A model generated the notes under the pieces. That model had not been told where the DNA came from. It saw only the letters and a program-made list of their open reading frames with translations, and did not search any database. A DNA stretch of 7,466 nt, taken from the NCBI GenBank assembly GCA_030591305.1, contig JAUVBI010000155.1, forward strand, positions 1 to 7,466, given 5' to 3'. The stretch's first letter is position 1. The number at the start of each line of letters is the position of its first letter. Origin of the DNA: Pseudomonadota bacterium. Its GTDB lineage: Bacteria; Pseudomonadota; Gammaproteobacteria; Pseudomonadales; Halieaceae. This document shows, one piece after another, positions 1 through 7,244 of the stretch. The position numbers were made by a program, and so were the translations under genes.

Positions 1-214
1 CTGCACCGCCCAGCGCCTCGGGAATAGGCATCAGGGTCAGGCCCAGGTCCAGGGTTTTGTGGTAAAAGTCGATAGGAGTGCAGCCCGATGTCTCGCCGGC
101 AGCGGCCTGTGCCCTGATTTCGGCGGCAGCAAAACGCTGGATGGTCTCGCGGTTCATGCGTTGGTCGTCTGTTAGTGTTAGGTCGAACAGCAGGTCTTCG
201 GTTTCGGTGCCCAT
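1..214 (-). CDS. Acyl-CoA dehydrogenase, N-terminal fragment (cut by window edge)
   Basis: Translating the minus strand from the ATG at 214-212 gives 71 codons that stay open to the window edge. The peptide fits the helical N-terminal domain of flavin-dependent acyl-CoA dehydrogenases: LTDDQRMNRETIQRFAAAEI (residues 13-32) matches the family pattern 'LTEDQxMxRxxxRxFAxxEI', and the segment LGLTLMPIPEALGGA (57-71) matches the 'lGLxGxxiPExyGG' signature before the active-site domains. The family oxidises acyl-CoA thioesters to trans-2-enoyl-CoA with FAD. An AGGA ribosome-binding site (complement of 222-225) lies 7 bases before this ATG, which supports the start. The gene follows the SDR gene by 32 bases on the same strand, so they are probably co-transcribed. 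FAD-binding and catalytic parts lie outside the window, so substrate and completeness cannot be judged. Confidence 0.8.
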   Translation of the reverse strand, partial: MGTETEDLLFDLTLTDDQRMNRETIQRFAAAEIRAQAAAGETSGCTPIDFYHKTLDLGLTLMPIPEALGGA

Positions 215-246
215 TAAAATATCCTGTTGATAGTATACGGTGTTGC

Positions 247-1071
247 TCAGTTGCTTTCGGTTTTCCCGATACCGCTCAGCCCCGTGAGGAAGCGCGTATA
301 ATTCACCGGGAATATCCGGGATATCATGGATACGAACTTTGCATCCAGACCGACCAGCAGCCTTTTCTTGCGCTTTTCTATGGCTTTAATGATTTGTGCC
401 GCTGCAGATTCGGCAGAGGTGTATGCCAGCTTGTCGAAGTTTGCCACGCCTTCCTCCCTCTCGCTTTCGGTTCCATGGATGCGGGCGTTGCGCACAATAT
501 TGGTCTTGATACCCCCGGGGTGTACGCAGCAGACATGGATATTGCTGCCGACCATTTCATGGCGCAGGGCTTCTGTATAACCGCGCACGGCAAATTTAGC
601 GGCGTTATAGGCCGATTGTGTTGGGATGCCAATTAGTCCAAAAATGGAGGACATGTTGACCAGGTGGCCCTGTGGAGCCTTTCGCAACAGCGGCAGGAAC
701 TCCACGGTGCCATACACCACACCCCAGAAGTTGATACCCATAAGCCACTCTATATCCTCATATTTTGTCTCTTCCACAGCTGCGCCAGTGGCCACACCCG
801 CATTGTTGATGAGGATGTCGATATGCCCATACTCTTCGGCAATAGCCCGGGCCCAGGCCTGCATTGCCCCCTTGTCGGCCACATCCATGATGTGGCCCTG
901 CGCGGGTGCAGCGCTCTGGTTCAGGGACTGCAGCGTAGCGGTGAGCCCCTCTTCACTTATGTCGCACAATAGAAGGCGGCAACCCTCGCGATTGAGTTGT
1001 TGGGCCAGCGCCCTGCCAATTCCTGAGCCCGCCCCGGTGATGACGGCAATTTTCCCATTGCTGTAGGCCAT
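247..1071 (-). CDS. Classical short-chain dehydrogenase/reductase (SDR)
   Basis: This 274-residue protein is a classical Rossmann-fold SDR oxidoreductase. Visible motifs are the nucleotide-binding TGAGSGIG at residues 12-19, NNAG at 89-92, the structural/catalytic Asn114, Ser142 within NMSS, and Tyr155-x3-Lys159. The full Asn-Ser-Tyr-Lys tetrad is therefore intact. Asp37 at the end of the second beta strand usually indicates NAD(H) rather than NADP(H). PGG at 185-187 follows the catalytic helix as usual. A roughly 40-residue C-terminal tail rich in hydrophobic and basic residues (about 235-270) extends past the core and could form a substrate lid or touch the membrane. An AGGAG site (complement of 1081-1085), 9 bases before the ATG, supports the start. 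Linkage to an acyl-CoA dehydrogenase suggests a lipid or acyl-CoA-related substrate, but this is inference; the exact reaction cannot be assigned. Confidence 0.9.
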   Translation of the reverse strand: MAYSNGKIAVITGAGSGIGRALAQQLNREGCRLLLCDISEEGLTATLQSLNQSAAPAQGHIMDVADKGAMQAWARAIAEEYGHIDILINNAGVATGAAVEETKYEDIEWLMGINFWGVVYGTVEFLPLLRKAPQGHLVNMSSIFGLIGIPTQSAYNAAKFAVRGYTEALRHEMVGSNIHVCCVHPGGIKTNIVRNARIHGTESEREEGVANFDKLAYTSAESAAAQIIKAIEKRKKRLLVGLDAKFVSMISRIFPVNYTRFLTGLSGIGKTESN

Positions 1072-1102
1072 AAATCTAAACTCCTATGATTGAACAGCGT
1101 AC

Positions 1103-1130
1103 ATAATAGGGTAGTTGTTGTTTAAAGCAA
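1103..1130 (-). promoter_or_regulatory. Candidate sigma-70 promoter of the SDR/acyl-CoA dehydrogenase operon, with palindrome
   Basis: On the minus strand a TTGCTT (-35, complement of 1125-1130) is followed after 16 bases by TATTAT (-10, complement of 1103-1108, 5 of 6 consensus bases). The transcript would start about 30 bases before the SDR ATG. The -35 lies inside a 13-base near-perfect palindrome, TTGTTTAAAGCAA (1118-1130), which reads almost the same on both strands and could be a repressor operator. The -35 match is weak, so this is a candidate only. Confidence 0.35.
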
Positions 1131-1147
1131 TATCCCGGCCTGTGCCC

Positions 1148-1176
1148 TAGACAGATTGCGGCTGATCCCCTAAAAT
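1148..1176 (+). promoter_or_regulatory. Candidate sigma-70 promoter of carAB-greA
   Basis: TAGACA (1148-1153, 5 of 6 bases of TTGACA) is separated by the optimal 17 bases from TAAAAT (1171-1176, 5 of 6 bases of TATAAT). It is the best plus-strand promoter match in the divergent spacer. Initiation would be near 1183, giving a leader of about 155 bases before the carA start that includes the hairpin at 1257-1292. It lies back to back with the SDR promoter. The start site is inferred from consensus only. Confidence 0.55.
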
Positions 1177-1251
1177 CACCGCCCAGAAATCACAGGCTGG
1201 GAGAGCGCCCCCGGCTCAGTGTTAGCCTTGTAAATAACCAGAGCTGAAACT

Positions 1252-1269
1252 ATGACAAAAGCGAGATGA
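1252..1269 (+). CDS. Possible five-codon leader peptide (M-T-K-A-R) in the carA leader
   Basis: ATG ACA AAA GCG AGA TGA is the only ATG-started frame between the predicted carA promoter and the carA region. A weak AGAG purine stretch (1240-1243) lies 8 bases upstream. Codons 2 onward form the 5' arm of the terminator hairpin, and the TGA (1267-1269) lies near its loop, so a ribosome on this frame would physically stop the hairpin forming. The last sense codon is AGA (arginine), and carbamoyl phosphate is an arginine precursor. This geometry suggests a coupling or attenuation peptide. Such short frames also arise by chance, so confidence is low without conservation or expression data. Confidence 0.3.
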   Translation: MTKAR

Positions 1270-1292
1270 GGGCTTCCCATCTCGCTTTTTTT
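1257..1292 (+). terminator. Intrinsic terminator hairpin in the carA leader (attenuator candidate)
   Basis: AAAAGCGAGATG (1257-1268) is perfectly complementary to CATCTCGCTTTT (1278-1289), giving a 12-bp stem. Two further G-C pairs can close a GCTT tetraloop after a bulged A1269. The stem runs straight into seven T residues (1286-1292), the classic Rho-independent form. Nothing else in the window is transcribed towards it on the plus strand, since the genes to the left run the other way. Its likely target is therefore the carA transcript, about 75 bases downstream of the predicted start and about 45 bases before carA. That makes it an attenuator rather than a gene-end terminator. I saw no clear alternative antiterminator stem, so control by a covering ribosome or a protein is more likely than a classic two-structure switch. 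Confidence 0.75.
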
Positions 1293-1328
1293 CGAGCGCG
1301 CGCAGCCGCGGTTATTTCCTCGATAGAT

Positions 1329-1335
1329 GGAGGTG
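1329..1335 (+). promoter_or_regulatory. Strong Shine-Dalgarno sequence that sets the carA start at TTG 1339
   Basis: GGAGGTG is complementary over seven bases to the 3' end of 16S rRNA and ends three bases before TTG 1339. It sits inside the coding frame that would begin at ATG 1327, which has no ribosome-binding site of its own. CCTC at 1318-1321 could pair with GAGG at 1330-1333 and partly hide the site in a short 4-bp hairpin. Confidence 0.75.
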
Positions 1336-1338
1336 TAT

Positions 1339-2481
1339 TTGTCCAGTCCAGCCATATTAGCCCTTGAAGATGGCAGTATTTTCAGAGGGTTGGCAATAGG
1401 CGCTGAGGGTTCCTCCGTGGGTGAAGTGGTATTTAATACCGCCATGACCGGCTACCAGGAAATTCTCACCGACCCCTCCTACGCCAGACAAATTGTTACC
1501 CTGACCTACCCACATATCGGCAGCACGGGCACCAATTCAGAGGATGAGGAGTCCTCTAAAAACTGGGGGGCGGGGCTTATCATCCGCGATTTACCTCTGA
1601 TGGCGAGTAATTATCGCAATGAACAGAGCCTGCAGGATTACCTGCGAGAGCGAAATGTCGTTGCCATTGCCGATATCGACACCCGTAAGCTGACCCGTAT
1701 TTTGCGAGAAAAGGGTGCCCAGCACGGTTGCCTGATGACGGGAGCAGACATCGATGAGGCGACGGCATTGGCGCAGGCGCGGGCATTTTCCGGCCTGAAG
1801 GGCCTGGACCTGGCAAAAGAGGTCACCGTTGACCAGAGCTATAGCTGGACCGAGGGCAGCTGGGTGCACGGTGAGAGTTACAGTGAGCGTCCATCCGGGC
1901 AAATGCCCTGGCATGTGGTGGCCTACGATTACGGTGTGAAGCGCAATATTTTAAGAATGCTGGTCGACCGGGGTTGCCGCCTGACCGTGGTGCCGGCGCA
2001 GACCCCCGCATCCGAGGTGTTGGCAATGAATCCCGATGGTGTGTTCCTGTCTAATGGGCCGGGCGACCCGGAGCCCTGCACCTATGCCATTGAGGCCATA
2101 CAGGCGATACTGGAGACCGATATTCCGGTGTTCGGGATATGCCTGGGCCATCAACTGCTGGGTCTTGCCAGCGGTGCAGCCACAGTAAAAATGAAGTTTG
2201 GCCACCACGGTGCCAACCATCCGGTGCAAAACCTGGAAGATGGCAGCGTAATGATTACCAGTCAGAATCACGGCTTTGCCGTGGACGAGAGCAGCCTGCC
2301 CAATACACTGAAAGTTACTCATAAGTCCTTGTTTGATGGCTCTTTACAGGGAATACACCGCACCGACAAAGCGGCCTTCAGTTTTCAGGGCCACCCCGAG
2401 GCGAGTCCTGGGCCACACGAGGCGTCGACGCTGTTCGACCATTTTATCGAATTAATTGAAGCGCGCGCAGGGAAAAGCTGA
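1339..2481 (+). CDS. carA: Carbamoyl-phosphate synthase small subunit (glutamine amidotransferase)
   Basis: CarA hydrolyses glutamine and channels the ammonia to CarB, which makes carbamoyl phosphate for arginine and pyrimidine synthesis in the cytoplasm. From TTG 1339 the protein has 380 residues (E. coli CarA has 382). Its first residues, [13 protein letters not shown], align without a gap to the E. coli start. The N-terminal CarA-specific domain covers about 1-150, with the [12 protein letters not shown] and [10 protein letters not shown] signatures. The class I glutamine amidotransferase domain covers about 187-370. The nucleophile elbow GICLGHQ holds Cys268, and the catalytic His352 and Glu354 lie in [12 protein letters not shown]. 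The in-frame ATG at 1327 would add four residues but lacks a ribosome-binding site, whereas GGAGGTG lies just before the TTG. carB follows after 6 bases. Expression is probably controlled by the leader terminator at 1257-1292. Confidence 0.97.
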   Translation: MSSPAILALEDGSIFRGLAIGAEGSSVGEVVFNTAMTGYQEILTDPSYARQIVTLTYPHIGSTGTNSEDEESSKNWGAGLIIRDLPLMASNYRNEQSLQDYLRERNVVAIADIDTRKLTRILREKGAQHGCLMTGADIDEATALAQARAFSGLKGLDLAKEVTVDQSYSWTEGSWVHGESYSERPSGQMPWHVVAYDYGVKRNILRMLVDRGCRLTVVPAQTPASEVLAMNPDGVFLSNGPGDPEPCTYAIEAIQAILETDIPVFGICLGHQLLGLASGAATVKMKFGHHGANHPVQNLEDGSVMITSQNHGFAVDESSLPNTLKVTHKSLFDGSLQGIHRTDKAAFSFQGHPEASPGPHEASTLFDHFIELIEARAGKS

Positions 2482-2487
2482 TTTCGT

Positions 2488-5400
2488 ATGCCAAAAAGAA
2501 CTGACATTGAAAGTATCCTGATTATCGGCGCCGGCCCCATTATTATCGGCCAGGCCTGTGAGTTTGACTACTCCGGTGCCCAGGCCTGTAAGGCCCTGCG
2601 CGAAGAGGGTTACCGGGTCATTCTGGTGAACTCTAACCCCGCGACCATCATGACCGATCCCGCCATGGCCGATGCGACCTATATCGAGCCTATTGAGTGG
2701 CAGACTGTCGCCAGAATTATCGAGATTGAAAAGCCCGATGTACTGCTGCCGACCATGGGTGGCCAGACCGCGCTGAACTGTGCCCTGGATCTGGCCCGGG
2801 AAGGTGTGCTGGACGCCCACAATGTGGAAATGATAGGGGCCAATAAAGAGGCCATCGACAAGGCGGAAGACCGCCAGTTATTTGACAAGGCGATGAAGAA
2901 GATTGGCCTGGCTACCCCCCGGTCCGCCATTGCCCACAGCTTGGAAGAGGCCTACCAGGCCGTTGATCACCTCGGTTTTCCCTGTATTATTCGACCCTCG
3001 TTTACCATGGGTGGTTCGGGTGGTGGTATTGCCTACAACCGCGAAGAGTTTGAAGAAATATGCGTGCGGGGGCTCGATTTATCGCCCACCACCGAATTGT
3101 TGATCGACGAGTCCCTGATCGGCTGGAAAGAGTACGAGATGGAGGTTGTTCGCGACAAGAATGACAACTGCATTATTGTCTGCGCCATTGAGAACTTTGA
3201 TGCCATGGGTGTGCACACCGGTGACTCCATCACCGTTGCACCGGCCCAGACCCTGACCGACAAGGAATACCAGATCATGCGCAACGCCTCTCTGGCGGTG
3301 CTGCGCGAGATCGGCGTTGAAACCGGTGGCTCCAACGTACAGTTTGGCCTGGACCCAAAAACCGGGCGCATGGTTATTATTGAAATGAACCCCCGGGTGT
3401 CCCGCTCCTCGGCTCTTGCGTCTAAGGCAACAGGCTTTCCCATCGCCAAAATTGCGGCGAAGCTGGCCATTGGCTATACCCTGGACGAGCTGAGAAATGA
3501 TATTACCGGCGGGGCGACTCCTGCGTCTTTCGAGCCCTCCATCGACTATGTTGTCACCAAGATTCCCCGTTTTGCTTTCGAGAAATTTCCGGCAGCCGAC
3601 TCCCGCCTGACCACCCAGATGAAATCTGTGGGTGAAGTGATGGCCATAGGGCGCACTTTTCAGGAATCCCTGCAAAAAGCCCTGCGCGGGCTGGAAGTGG
3701 GTTCCTCCGGGTTTGAACCCATAATGGATGTGGACAACCCCGAACATCGTGCCGATTTGATCTCCGAGCTGACCAACCCCGGCCCCGACCGAATCTGGTA
3801 CATAGGCGATGCCTTCCGTATCGGTATGACCATTGACGAGGTCTACAAATTTTCCGGTGTAGACCCCTGGTTCCTGGTACAAATTAAAGACCTTATCGAT
3901 ACCGAGGACAAACTCAAGGGAGTGGGTCTTGAGGATGTTTCTCGCGACCGGATGTTCGGCCTCAAGCGCAAGGGTTTCTCCGACATTCGCCTGGGCGTAT
4001 TGCTCAATCGAGCGGAGCAGGAGGTGCGCAAGTATCGCCAGGGTCTGGGTATTCGCCCTGTATACAAGCGTGTTGATACCTGTGCCGCAGAGTTCGCCTC
4101 GGCGACTGCCTATATGTACTCCACCTATGAGGAGGAGTGTGAGGCACTGCCCAGCGATCGGGATAAAATACTGGTGTTGGGCGGTGGCCCCAACCGCATC
4201 GGCCAGGGCATTGAATTTGATTACTGCTGCGTACACGCGTCCCTGGCCATGCGCGAAGACGGTTACGAGACCATTATGGTCAACTGTAACCCCGAGACGG
4301 TCTCCACCGATTACGACACTTCCGACCGCCTGTATTTCGAGTCGGTAACACTGGAAGATGTGCTGGAAATTATCGACCTGGAAAAGCCCAAGGGTGTGAT
4401 TGTACAGTTTGGCGGCCAGACTCCGCTTAAGCTGGCAAGGGCCCTGGAGGCCCATGGTGTCCCCATTATTGGTACCACGCCAGATGCCATTGACCGGGCA
4501 GAAGACCGTGAGCGCTTCCAGCAGATGATCCAGAAACTGGGCCTGAAGCAACCGGTTAACACCACGGTCAGGAGCACGGGTGAAGCGGTTTCCGCCGCCG
4601 TAAAGATTGGCTACCCCCTGGTAGTGCGCCCCTCTTATGTACTGGGCGGTCGGGCTATGGAAATTGTCTACCGCGAGGAAGACCTGCTGCGTTATATGCG
4701 CGATGCGGTGCAGGCCTCCGACGATGCGCCGGTACTGCTGGACAGCTTTTTGAGTGCTGCAATTGAAGTGGATGTGGATGCGGTCTGTGATGGTGAGGAA
4801 GTTGTGATCGGCGCCATTATGCAGCATATTGAACAGGCCGGCATACACTCGGGCGATTCCGCCTGCTCCCTGCCACCTTATAATCTGCCGGGGGAAGTTC
4901 AGGATGCCATGCGCCTGCAAATCAAGCAGATGGCCCTGGAGTTGGGCGTAAAGGGCCTGATGAATGTGCAATTGGCCTGGCAGGATGAGGAGATTTACAT
5001 TATCGAGGTCAACCCACGGGCCTCCCGTACCGTACCCTTTGTCTCCAAATGTATCGGCATATCACTGGCTAAAATTGCCGCCCGCTGCATGGTGGGGCAG
5101 AGTTTGGCCAGCCAGGGCTTTACCAAAGAAATTGTGCCGCCATATTTCAGCGTCAAAGAAGCGGTCATGCCCTTTAACAAGTTTCCCGGCGTGGACCCCA
5201 TTTTAGGGCCAGAGATGAAATCTACCGGTGAAGTGATGGGCACGGGCGATACCTTTGCCGAAGCCTTTGCCAAGGCGCAGTTGGGCGGAGGTGCCTCGGC
5301 ACCTAGGTCTGGCACGGTTTTGATCAGTGTTCGCGATGTCGACAAGCCCGGTGTGGTGGTTGTGGCAAAAGATCTCGCAGAACTGGGCTTTCAATTGGCG

Positions 5401-5709
5401 GCGACAGGCGGCACTGCCGATGCTCTCGAAGCTGCCGGCCTGGAAGTGCGCCGCGTAAACAAGGTGCTGGAAGGGCGCCCGCATATCGTCGATATGATTA
5501 AAAACGGAGAGGCGGATATGATTATCAACACCACAGAGGGGCGCCGGGCTATTGAAGATTCTGCCTCCATCCGCGCCAGTGCCGAGGCACGCCGGGTGTT
5601 TTATACAACGACATTAACCGGTGCTGAAGCTATCTGCATGACGCTCAAGCTGGAAGGTAATACCACGGTGTGTCGCCTACAGGATTTACACAAGAGAATT
5701 GGGCAATGA
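2488..5709 (+). CDS. carB: Carbamoyl-phosphate synthase large subunit
   Basis: CarB uses bicarbonate, ammonia from CarA and two ATP to form carbamoyl phosphate. Its 1073 residues equal the E. coli length. Two homologous ATP-grasp halves are visible: a carboxyphosphate domain (about 1-400, with [17 protein letters not shown], Arg129, Arg169 and [11 protein letters not shown]) and a carbamoyl-phosphate domain (about 553-935, with [16 protein letters not shown] and [12 protein letters not shown]). An oligomerisation domain lies between them. The C-terminal MGS-like allosteric domain (about 936-1073) keeps the residues corresponding to E. coli UMP/IMP ligands (Lys953, Thr973, Thr976, Lys992, Asn1014, Thr1016) and a threonine for ornithine (Thr1041). 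Feedback inhibition by UMP and activation by IMP and ornithine are therefore probably retained. There is no strong ribosome-binding site in the 6-base gap after carA, so translation is probably coupled. The stop overlaps the greA start (ATGA). Confidence 0.98.
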   Translation: MPKRTDIESILIIGAGPIIIGQACEFDYSGAQACKALREEGYRVILVNSNPATIMTDPAMADATYIEPIEWQTVARIIEIEKPDVLLPTMGGQTALNCALDLAREGVLDAHNVEMIGANKEAIDKAEDRQLFDKAMKKIGLATPRSAIAHSLEEAYQAVDHLGFPCIIRPSFTMGGSGGGIAYNREEFEEICVRGLDLSPTTELLIDESLIGWKEYEMEVVRDKNDNCIIVCAIENFDAMGVHTGDSITVAPAQTLTDKEYQIMRNASLAVLREIGVETGGSNVQFGLDPKTGRMVIIEMNPRVSRSSALASKATGFPIAKIAAKLAIGYTLDELRNDITGGATPASFEPSIDYVVTKIPRFAFEKFPAADSRLTTQMKSVGEVMAIGRTFQESLQKALRGLEVGSSGFEPIMDVDNPEHRADLISELTNPGPDRIWYIGDAFRIGMTIDEVYKFSGVDPWFLVQIKDLIDTEDKLKGVGLEDVSRDRMFGLKRKGFSDIRLGVLLNRAEQEVRKYRQGLGIRPVYKRVDTCAAEFASATAYMYSTYEEECEALPSDRDKILVLGGGPNRIGQGIEFDYCCVHASLAMREDGYETIMVNCNPETVSTDYDTSDRLYFESVTLEDVLEIIDLEKPKGVIVQFGGQTPLKLARALEAHGVPIIGTTPDAIDRAEDRERFQQMIQKLGLKQPVNTTVRSTGEAVSAAVKIGYPLVVRPSYVLGGRAMEIVYREEDLLRYMRDAVQASDDAPVLLDSFLSAAIEVDVDAVCDGEEVVIGAIMQHIEQAGIHSGDSACSLPPYNLPGEVQDAMRLQIKQMALELGVKGLMNVQLAWQDEEIYIIEVNPRASRTVPFVSKCIGISLAKIAARCMVGQSLASQGFTKEIVPPYFSVKEAVMPFNKFPGVDPILGPEMKSTGEVMGTGDTFAEAFAKAQLGGGASAPRSGTVLISVRDVDKPGVVVVAKDLAELGFQLAATGGTADALEAAGLEVRRVNKVLEGRPHIVDMIKNGEADMIINTTEGRRAIEDSASIRASAEARRVFYTTTLTGAEAICMTLKLEGNTTVCRLQDLHKRIGQ

Positions 5710-6182
5710 ATAAAGTACCTATGACAGTGGCCGGGGAAGCGGCTTTGCGGGAAGAATTGACCCGTCTAAAGACCGTTGATCGTCCCAGAATCAGCAAGGC
5801 GATTGGTATCGCGCGCGAGCACGGTGACCTGAAGGAAAACGCCGAGTATCACGCCGCCCGGGAGCAGCAGAGTTTTGCCGAGGGCCGCATTATTGAAATT
5901 GAGTTTAAACTGGCCGGTGCCCAGATTATTGATGTCACCGCTATCGCCAAGACTGGCAAGGTGATTTTTGGTACGACTGTCGACCTGATCAACATCGAAA
6001 GCGAGGTCGAAGTGACCTACCGCATTGTGGGTGAGGACGAGGCCGATATTAAGCAGAATCTTATTTCTGTGGGTTCACCGGTGGCCCGGGCACTGATCGG
6101 CAAGGAAGAAGGCGATGTGGTTACTGTAAGAGCCCCCGCCGGCGATATCGAGTACGAAATTGACCAGGTTCACCATATTTAA
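5706..6182 (+). CDS. greA: Transcription elongation factor GreA
   Basis: GreA enters the secondary channel of backtracked RNA polymerase and stimulates cleavage of the extruded RNA 3' end. From ATG 5706 the protein has 158 residues, exactly the E. coli length, beginning MNKVPMT like the E. coli MQAIPMT. The N-terminal coiled-coil hairpin (about 1-75) carries the conserved tip [17 protein letters not shown] with the acidic residues Asp41 and Glu44 needed for cleavage. The C-terminal FKBP-like domain (about 80-158) includes [31 protein letters not shown] and a final beta strand. The start codon overlaps the carB stop by four bases (ATGA), and the upstream AAGAGAA is a modest ribosome-binding site inside carB. 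Translation is therefore probably coupled to carB. A longer in-frame frame from 5670 would begin inside carB with residues foreign to GreA and is rejected. Confidence 0.97.
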   Translation: MNKVPMTVAGEAALREELTRLKTVDRPRISKAIGIAREHGDLKENAEYHAAREQQSFAEGRIIEIEFKLAGAQIIDVTAIAKTGKVIFGTTVDLINIESEVEVTYRIVGEDEADIKQNLISVGSPVARALIGKEEGDVVTVRAPAGDIEYEIDQVHHI

Positions 6183-6208
6183 AAGGGGTCAGCCCCCCCC
6201 AATATTTT
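6181..6208. terminator. Short hairpin between convergent greA and yhbY (weak bidirectional terminator)
   Basis: GGGG (6185-6188), a TCAG loop and CCCC (6193-6196) form a compact 4-bp GC hairpin. It is flanked by AAAA (6181-6184, TTTT on the minus strand) and by AATATTTT (6201-6208). On the minus strand the hairpin followed directly by TTTT could end the yhbY transcript; on the plus strand the T-rich stretch is offset by four extra C residues. The C run at 6193-6200 is eight bases long. The stem is short, so termination may be inefficient. Confidence 0.4.
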
Positions 6209-6213
6209 GTCGC

Positions 6214-6525
6214 TTATACCCGACGAATAAGGTTGGATAAACGGGGGTCGGGCTCTGCGCTGCGCCGCAGTACCAGGATGACGCCGCCAATACTGTGCAC
6301 TAGCTCCGATTTGGTTGCCGCGCACAATTTACTCGCCACGGCATCGCGTGCGGTCTTGTCGCCCACCGCCAGCTTGATTTTAATGAGCTCATGATCATTC
6401 AGGGCGCGGTTGATTTCAGTGAGTACATTCTCAGTGAGGCCTTTTCCGGCAATGGTGACCACGGGGTGCAATTTATGGCCAATGGCGCGAAGTTGCTTGC
6501 TGTCTTGATTGGTTTTCTTACTCAT
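6214..6525 (-). CDS. yhbY: YhbY-family (CRM domain) ribosome assembly RNA-binding protein
   Basis: The 103-residue protein is a single CRM (CRS1-YhbY) domain, a small alpha-beta RNA-binding fold found on pre-50S particles in bacteria. Family features seen are LHPVVTIAGKGLTENVLTEI (residues 19-38), whose GKG at 27-29 corresponds to the glycine-rich RNA-binding loop, then LNDHELIKIKLA (42-53), and a final strand GGVILVLRR. E. coli YhbY is similar in length (97 residues), with a somewhat different C-terminus. The start ATG (complement of 6523-6525) has GGA 6 bases upstream. It is convergent with greA and divergent from rlmE, which also acts on the large ribosomal subunit, so the pair probably serve the same assembly pathway. 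Its exact molecular role in bacteria is not well defined. Confidence 0.93.
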   Translation of the reverse strand: MSKKTNQDSKQLRAIGHKLHPVVTIAGKGLTENVLTEINRALNDHELIKIKLAVGDKTARDAVASKLCAATKSELVHSIGGVILVLRRSAEPDPRLSNLIRRV

Positions 6526-6543
6526 GCTGATTCCGGGTTATAA

Positions 6544-6595
6544 TTGACCGCTGTATAAAGCGTGTATTCTACACCATAGGCGCAAGCAGAGTCAG
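6544..6595. promoter_or_regulatory. Divergent promoter region of yhbY and rlmE with a perfect dyad
   Basis: Plus strand: TTGACC (6544-6549, 5 of 6) with TATTCT (6565-6570) at a short 15-base spacing could drive rlmE. Minus strand: CTGACT (complement of 6590-6595) with TAGAAT (complement of 6566-6571, 5 of 6) at 18 bases could drive yhbY. Both -10 elements fall in the perfect inverted repeat GTGTA-TTC-TACAC (6562-6574), so the two promoters would be mutually exclusive or share a regulator. Assignments rest on consensus matching only. Confidence 0.35.
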
Positions 6596-6609
6596 AGGCT
6601 CACCCTGTA

Positions 6610-7233
6610 ATGGCCAAGAAAAAATCTTCCAGCAATGCCTGGTTGAAAGAACACCGCGATGACCCCTATGTCCAGCGAGCCCAGCGGGAGGGCTATCGTT
6701 CGCGCGCCTGTTACAAGCTGTTGGAGCTGCAAAGTAAAGACAAGCTGATTCGCCCAGGTATGACCGTGGTGGACCTGGGCAGTGCTCCGGGGGGCTGGTC
6801 ACAGGTGGCGGCGGAACTGGTGGGGCACAATGGCCGGGTGGTCGCATCGGATATTTTGCACATGGATAATCTGGCCGGGGTGGAATTTATCAAAGGTGAC
6901 TTCACTGAAGATGCGGTATTTGACCAGATTGTGATGGCGATAGGGGAGAGCCCTGTGGATATTGTCATTTCCGACATGGCGCCCAATATGAGTGGAATGA
7001 GTGAGGTAGACCAACCCCGCTCTATGTACCTGGTGGAACTCGCCCTGGATATGTCGCGTCGGGTATTAGCGCCCGGTGGCACTTTTGTGACCAAAATTTT
7101 TCAGGGCGAGGGTTTCGACGAGTTACTGCGGGACACGCGCAGTTCTTTCGGCCGCGTGCTCACCCGCAAGCCACAGGCTTCCCGGCCCCGCTCCAGGGAA
7201 GTTTACCTGGTCGCAAAAGACTACAAAGGCTAG
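6610..7233 (+). CDS. rlmE: 23S rRNA (uridine2552-2'-O)-methyltransferase RlmE/FtsJ
   Basis: RlmE methylates the ribose of U2552 in the A loop of 23S rRNA, using S-adenosylmethionine, late in 50S assembly. The 207-residue protein has the basic N-terminus MAKKKSSS and the conserved [27 protein letters not shown] region. Its SAM-binding motif is [11 protein letters not shown] (55-65), with Asp81 closing the second strand and SDMAPNMSG at 121-129. The K-D-K-E catalytic tetrad is complete: Lys36, Asp122, Lys162 and Glu197, each two lower than in E. coli (38, 124, 164, 199). GAGG at 6595-6598 is the likely ribosome-binding site, though its 11-base spacing is long. ftsH follows in the same direction, as in E. 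coli where the two form a heat-shock operon; here ftsH has an additional promoter-like element of its own. Confidence 0.96.
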   Translation: MAKKKSSSNAWLKEHRDDPYVQRAQREGYRSRACYKLLELQSKDKLIRPGMTVVDLGSAPGGWSQVAAELVGHNGRVVASDILHMDNLAGVEFIKGDFTEDAVFDQIVMAIGESPVDIVISDMAPNMSGMSEVDQPRSMYLVELALDMSRRVLAPGGTFVTKIFQGEGFDELLRDTRSSFGRVLTRKPQASRPRSREVYLVAKDYKG

Positions 7234-7244
7234 TACACCCGGGG

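Noticed and set aside
175..636. Plus-strand 153-codon frame opposite the SDR gene
   Set aside because: It is antisense to the SDR with its intact catalytic motifs and to the acyl-CoA dehydrogenase start; its translation resembles no family I know.
1181..1227. Riboswitch-like folding before the carA attenuator (CCCAG/CTGGG and GGCT/AGCC stems)
   Set aside because: The stems are only 4-5 bp with several competing pairings, and I recognise no known aptamer; this is not enough to call a riboswitch.
1219..1233. Four-codon GTG frame (V-L-A-L) in the carA leader
   Set aside because: No purine-rich ribosome-binding site is present and it does not reach the terminator, so it explains nothing.
3079..4971. 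Long open frame (630 codons) on the minus strand antisense to carB
   Set aside because: It lies wholly inside the highly conserved carB, its translation shows no recognisable domain or plausible protein composition, and stop-free antisense frames are common opposite GC-rich conserved genes. I saw no ribosome-binding site or reason for a gene there.
5670..5705. Upstream extension of greA into the carB 3' end
   Set aside because: The added twelve residues are carB coding sequence in another frame and have no match to GreA, while ATG 5706 gives exactly the family length.
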